64,000 bases of DNA from Sphingomonas populi (GTDB taxonomy: Bacteria; Pseudomonadota; Alphaproteobacteria; Sphingomonadales; Sphingomonadaceae): the NCBI RefSeq assembly GCF_004208535.1, contig NZ_SGIS01000025.1, positions 1 to 64,000 on the forward strand, given 5' to 3'. This document shows positions 61,498 to 64,000 of this stretch, one piece after another (position 1 is the stretch's first letter; the number at the start of each line of letters is the position of its first letter). A program made the position numbers and the translations under genes. Below the pieces are notes generated by a model. The model searched no databases and was not told the DNA's origin. It worked only from the letters and a program-made list of their open reading frames with translations.

Positions 61498-62409
61498 ATG
61501 CGTCTCGTAACCTACCGCTCCCAGGTCGATGCCGCCGGCCGGCTCGGCGCCATCGTCGATGGCCAGGTCGTCGATCTTGAACGTTTCGGCAAAACACAGA
61601 ATGTCGCGCTGCCCTCGACCATGCTCGAGTTCATCGATCTCGGCCCGGTCGCGGTAAGCGGCACGACCGCGCTGCTGGCCTCGGTCGAGGGCAATTGGCC
61701 AATCGGCACCGCCGTTCCGCTCGCCAACGTCAAACTGCTCGCGCCGATCCCGCGGCCGCGCAAGAACATCTTCGGTATCGGGCTGAATTATATCGACCAT
61801 GTCGCCGAGTCCGCCGCTGCGCTCGACACGTCGGCCGACCTGCCCAAGCAGCCGGTGATCTTTTCGAAGCCGCCGACCACAGTATGCGGCCCGGGCGATC
61901 CGATCCTGCACAATGCCAAGATCACCCAGCAACTGGACTGGGAAGTCGAACTCGCCGCGATCATCGGCACCACCGCCAAGGGCGTCGCGCGCGAGGGCGC
62001 GCTGGCCCATGTGTTCGGTTACACCGTGCTGATCGACATGAGTGCGCGCGATTGCCGTCGCGCCGGGCAGTGGATTTATTCGAAGGGGCAGGACAGTTTC
62101 GCGCCGATGGGACCGTGCATCGTCACGGCCGACGAGATCCCCGATCCGCAGACGCTCGATCTGTGGCTGACCGTCAACGGCGTCGAGAAACAGCGCAACA
62201 ACACCAGCCACATGCTGTTCAAGGTCGACGAGCTGATCGCCGACATCAGTCAGGGGATCACGCTCGAACCGGGCGACATCATCGCCACCGGCACGCCTGA
62301 AGGCGTCGGCGCGGGCCGTACGCCGCAGGAATGGCTGTGGCCCGGTGATACGATCGAATGCGGCGTCGAGAGCATCGGCACGCTGCGCAACCCGGTGGTT
62401 GCGGCCTAG
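61498..62409 (+). CDS. Fumarylacetoacetate-hydrolase-family enzyme
   Basis: The 303-residue protein has KNIFGIGLNYIDHVAESAAA, the metal-binding WEVELAAIIGTTAKGV, GYTVLIDMSARDCRRAGQWI and QDSFAPMGPCIVTADEIPDP, the hallmark blocks of the family. In gentisate pathways this enzyme hydrolyses fumarylpyruvate to fumarate and pyruvate, or maleylpyruvate to maleate and pyruvate. No maleylpyruvate isomerase gene is in the window, while a maleate isomerase is, so direct maleylpyruvate hydrolysis is possible. It is co-transcribed with the dioxygenase. Confidence 0.9.
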   Translation: MRLVTYRSQVDAAGRLGAIVDGQVVDLERFGKTQNVALPSTMLEFIDLGPVAVSGTTALLASVEGNWPIGTAVPLANVKLLAPIPRPRKNIFGIGLNYIDHVAESAAALDTSADLPKQPVIFSKPPTTVCGPGDPILHNAKITQQLDWEVELAAIIGTTAKGVAREGALAHVFGYTVLIDMSARDCRRAGQWIYSKGQDSFAPMGPCIVTADEIPDPQTLDLWLTVNGVEKQRNNTSHMLFKVDELIADISQGITLEPGDIIATGTPEGVGAGRTPQEWLWPGDTIECGVESIGTLRNPVVAA

Positions 62410-62547
62410 ACGTCGGGGTAGGCGACCGCTGGTCGCCTACTTTGCCTCGGCAATCCTGACAGTCCCGAATACCGTCGAAACCTTTTGCAGCAATTGCGTG
62501 TCTTCCCCTGGGTTCGACAACCAAGGGGAAGATGAATGCAGATGGCC

Positions 62548-62976
62548 CTACGCCGCGACGGTGATCCGCACCGGATCGCTCGTCGAAATCCCCGCGCGTA
62601 TATCGTCGGGCCACGCCTCGGGCCGCCCGGTATCGAGGTTCATGCACACGAGCACCGCCGAGGCCTCAACGCGTGTCTCCGCGCCGCTAGTGACGCGATA
62701 GCGCACCTGACACGAACTGCCCCCGACCTGATCGACGATCAGCCCGATCGACAGGAGATCGCCCAAACGGCTCGGTGCGACAAAACGGGTGTCGATCTTC
62801 AGCGTCGGCACGCCGAGCCGACGATGAAGGTGTAGTTCGGCGAAACCGCAGCCGGTGCGGATCGCGAACCATTCCTCGACGGTCGCGTTCAGCATTTCGA
62901 AGTACCGTGGGTAGAAGACGATGCCGGCGGCATCAACGTGCGCGAAGCGCACGGGCATTTCCAGAACAAAACTCAT
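62548..62976 (-). CDS. 4-hydroxybenzoyl-CoA-type thioesterase
   Basis: The 142-residue hotdog-fold protein starts MSFVLEMPVRFAHVDAAGIV and continues FYPRYFEMLNATVEEWFAIR, the active-site block with Asp (HVDAAGI). It hydrolyses aryl- or acyl-CoA esters. With the salicylyl-CoA 5-hydroxylase-type gene in the same operon, release of gentisate from gentisyl-CoA is a fitting role. Its ATG overlaps the marR stop by 4 bases, so it is coupled to that gene. Confidence 0.88.
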   Translation of the reverse strand: MSFVLEMPVRFAHVDAAGIVFYPRYFEMLNATVEEWFAIRTGCGFAELHLHRRLGVPTLKIDTRFVAPSRLGDLLSIGLIVDQVGGSSCQVRYRVTSGAETRVEASAVLVCMNLDTGRPEAWPDDIRAGISTSDPVRITVAA

Positions 62977-63467
62977 TGGGTGCCCTTCGCGGCAATCGAG
63001 GTTTTTACCGTCGCGAGCCGGTCGAACAGCTGCTGCAGCACTTCTTCCGGCACATCGCCAAGCATCTCTTCGATCCAGTGATGGTGGGCGACGGCCAGTT
63101 CGGCAAAGTGCGTGGTACCCTTGGGGGTAAGCGTGGCGATCAGCGAGCGACGATCATGCTCGGCTGCTTCGACCGCGACGAAGCCGGATTCCTGCAACTG
63201 GCGAACGATCGCAGTAACGTTACCGTTCGACACCAGCAGCATCTGCGACAGGTCGCCCATCGTCATGCCCTCAGCACGACGGTCGAGCGCCGCCAGCACG
63301 TCGAACCGTGGCAACGTGGTCTTGTATTGATCGATGAAGCGGCGGCGAAGGCGTTTTTCGATCACCATAGTGCAGCTGAGCATACGCAGCCACATACGCA
63401 CGCTGGTCGGGCCGTGGAGCTGGCCGCCATATTTCTCACCGGGATCGTGATCGTGTGTGTCGCTCAT
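62973..63467 (-). CDS. MarR-family regulator
   Basis: From ATG 63467 (MSDTHDHDPGEKYGGQLHGP) the 164-residue protein has the MarR winged helix (AEGMTMGDLSQMLLVSNGNV, TAIVRQLQESGFVAVEAAEH, DRRSLIATLTPKG). Relatives in aromatic-CoA clusters are repressors released by aryl-CoA esters. It lies between the hydroxylase gene (1-base gap) and the thioesterase gene (4-base overlap), so it is in one operon with its probable targets. Confidence 0.9.
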   Translation of the reverse strand: MSDTHDHDPGEKYGGQLHGPTSVRMWLRMLSCTMVIEKRLRRRFIDQYKTTLPRFDVLAALDRRAEGMTMGDLSQMLLVSNGNVTAIVRQLQESGFVAVEAAEHDRRSLIATLTPKGTTHFAELAVAHHHWIEEMLGDVPEEVLQQLFDRLATVKTSIAAKGTQ

Positions 63468-63468
63468 A

Positions 63469-64000
63469 TCAGCCCACAAGGGTTTCGGCCGCGCGCTTTA
63501 AATTCTGCGCAAGTTGAACCTGACCCATGACATAGGAAGCAGGGACATGCACGTCGCGATAGCCCGCCGCCGCGGCGGCGTGGAGCGTCCACATTGGGTC
63601 GATGAGATGCGGACGTCCGAGCGCGACGAGATCGGCGCGACCGGCGGCAAGGATCGAATTGGCGTGGTCGGCCTCATAGATGTTGCCGACCGCCATCGTC
63701 GCACAGCCGACTTCGTTGCGGATGCGGTCGGACAGCGGTGTCTGGTACATCCGGCCATAGACAGGGCGGGCATCGGGCGATGTCTCGCCCGACGAGACGT
63801 CGATCAGGTCAACATCCTCGGCGGCGAAGGCACGGGCGATCTCAACCGCATCGGCCGGGGTTATGCCGGCCTCGCCGGCCCAGTCGTTCGCGGAGATGCG
63901 CACCGCAAGCGGCTTGTGTGCCGGCCAGGCGGCGCGCATCGCGCGCACCACCGACAGCGGGAAGGCGAGCCGGGCGCTCAGCGTGCCGCCGAAGGAATCG
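63469..64000 (-). CDS. Salicylyl-CoA 5-hydroxylase/oxidoreductase-type protein, C-terminal part
   Basis: The frame is open to the window edge, so the gene begins beyond 64000. The visible about 176 residues are an Old Yellow Enzyme-type flavoprotein end: DSFGGTLSARLAFPLSVVRA, VRISANDWAGEAGITPADAV, DVSSGETSPDARPVYGRMYQ and IYEADHANSILAAGRADLVA. The SPDARPVYGRMYQTP block is characteristic of bifunctional salicylyl-CoA 5-hydroxylase or 2-aminobenzoyl-CoA monooxygenase/reductase proteins, whose N-terminal half is an FAD monooxygenase. The N-terminal domain is not visible, so a stand-alone reductase cannot be excluded. Confidence 0.82.
   Translation of the reverse strand, partial: DSFGGTLSARLAFPLSVVRAMRAAWPAHKPLAVRISANDWAGEAGITPADAVEIARAFAAEDVDLIDVSSGETSPDARPVYGRMYQTPLSDRIRNEVGCATMAVGNIYEADHANSILAAGRADLVALGRPHLIDPMWTLHAAAAAGYRDVHVPASYVMGQVQLAQNLKRAAETLVG

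Overview
The window is GC-rich DNA from an alphaproteobacterial plasmid, most likely of a sphingomonad (Sphingomonas/Sphingobium/Novosphingobium type). This is inferred from the Rep_3 initiator with ParA and ParB, two partition cassettes, toxin-antitoxin genes, remnants of a type IV secretion system, nested transposons and a large aromatic-catabolism load with a TonB-dependent receptor. No rRNA, tRNA or CRISPR array was seen.

Layout. 0.6-10.3 kb is plasmid accessory DNA: small hypothetical genes, a ParA-like ATPase with a small partner and a repeat-rich candidate centromere, a higBA module, an SRAP-family protein, an HNH endonuclease, fragments of larger genes and a VirB1-like lytic transglycosylase. 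10.3-12.7 kb holds an IS1595-family element abutting a resolvase fragment, and an antitoxin with a frameshifted PemK-like toxin. 13.2-17.2 kb is the replicon core: six iterons, a RepA-type operator, repA, parA, parB and palindromic parS-like sites. Two further perfect iterons lie inside parB. 17.4-30.1 kb holds a DUF1612-like gene followed by a Tn402/Tn5053-like transposon (tniA, tniB, tniQ, recombinase). Its tniB is split by a complete 6.4-kb Tn3-family transposon, with a 5-bp target duplication and an exactly restorable reading frame. 30.1-32.9 kb carries a possible TIR-like gene, a tyrosine recombinase, and truncated virB10 and virB11 remnants.

33.1-64 kb is catabolic. A LysR gene diverges from a translationally coupled operon (34.1-41.65 kb) for the 3-hydroxyanthranilate/2-aminomuconate meta-cleavage route: ring cleavage, decarboxylation, semialdehyde oxidation, deamination, 4-oxalocrotonate decarboxylation, hydration, aldol cleavage and acetaldehyde dehydrogenation to acetyl-CoA and pyruvate. 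An IS3-family element follows.

43.2-57.1 kb has an unusual set: an AraC regulator, a RutA-like LLM flavin monooxygenase, a DoxX-like membrane protein, an antibiotic-biosynthesis-monooxygenase-type protein, a Rieske oxygenase, a GNAT acetyltransferase, an amidohydrolase, two flavin-reductase-family proteins, a DHBP synthase with a degenerate RibA domain, a RutE-like nitroreductase, a maleate isomerase, a nitrilase and a benzoate-CoA-ligase-family enzyme. I infer a pathway opening an N-containing ring or nitrile-bearing aromatic; the substrate is unknown.

57.3-64 kb has a TonB-dependent receptor, a nitrilase remnant, a gentisate-dioxygenase-type cupin, a fumarylacetoacetate-hydrolase-family enzyme, a thioesterase, a MarR regulator and the C-terminal part of a salicylyl-CoA 5-hydroxylase-type protein, together suggesting a CoA-dependent salicylate-to-gentisate route.
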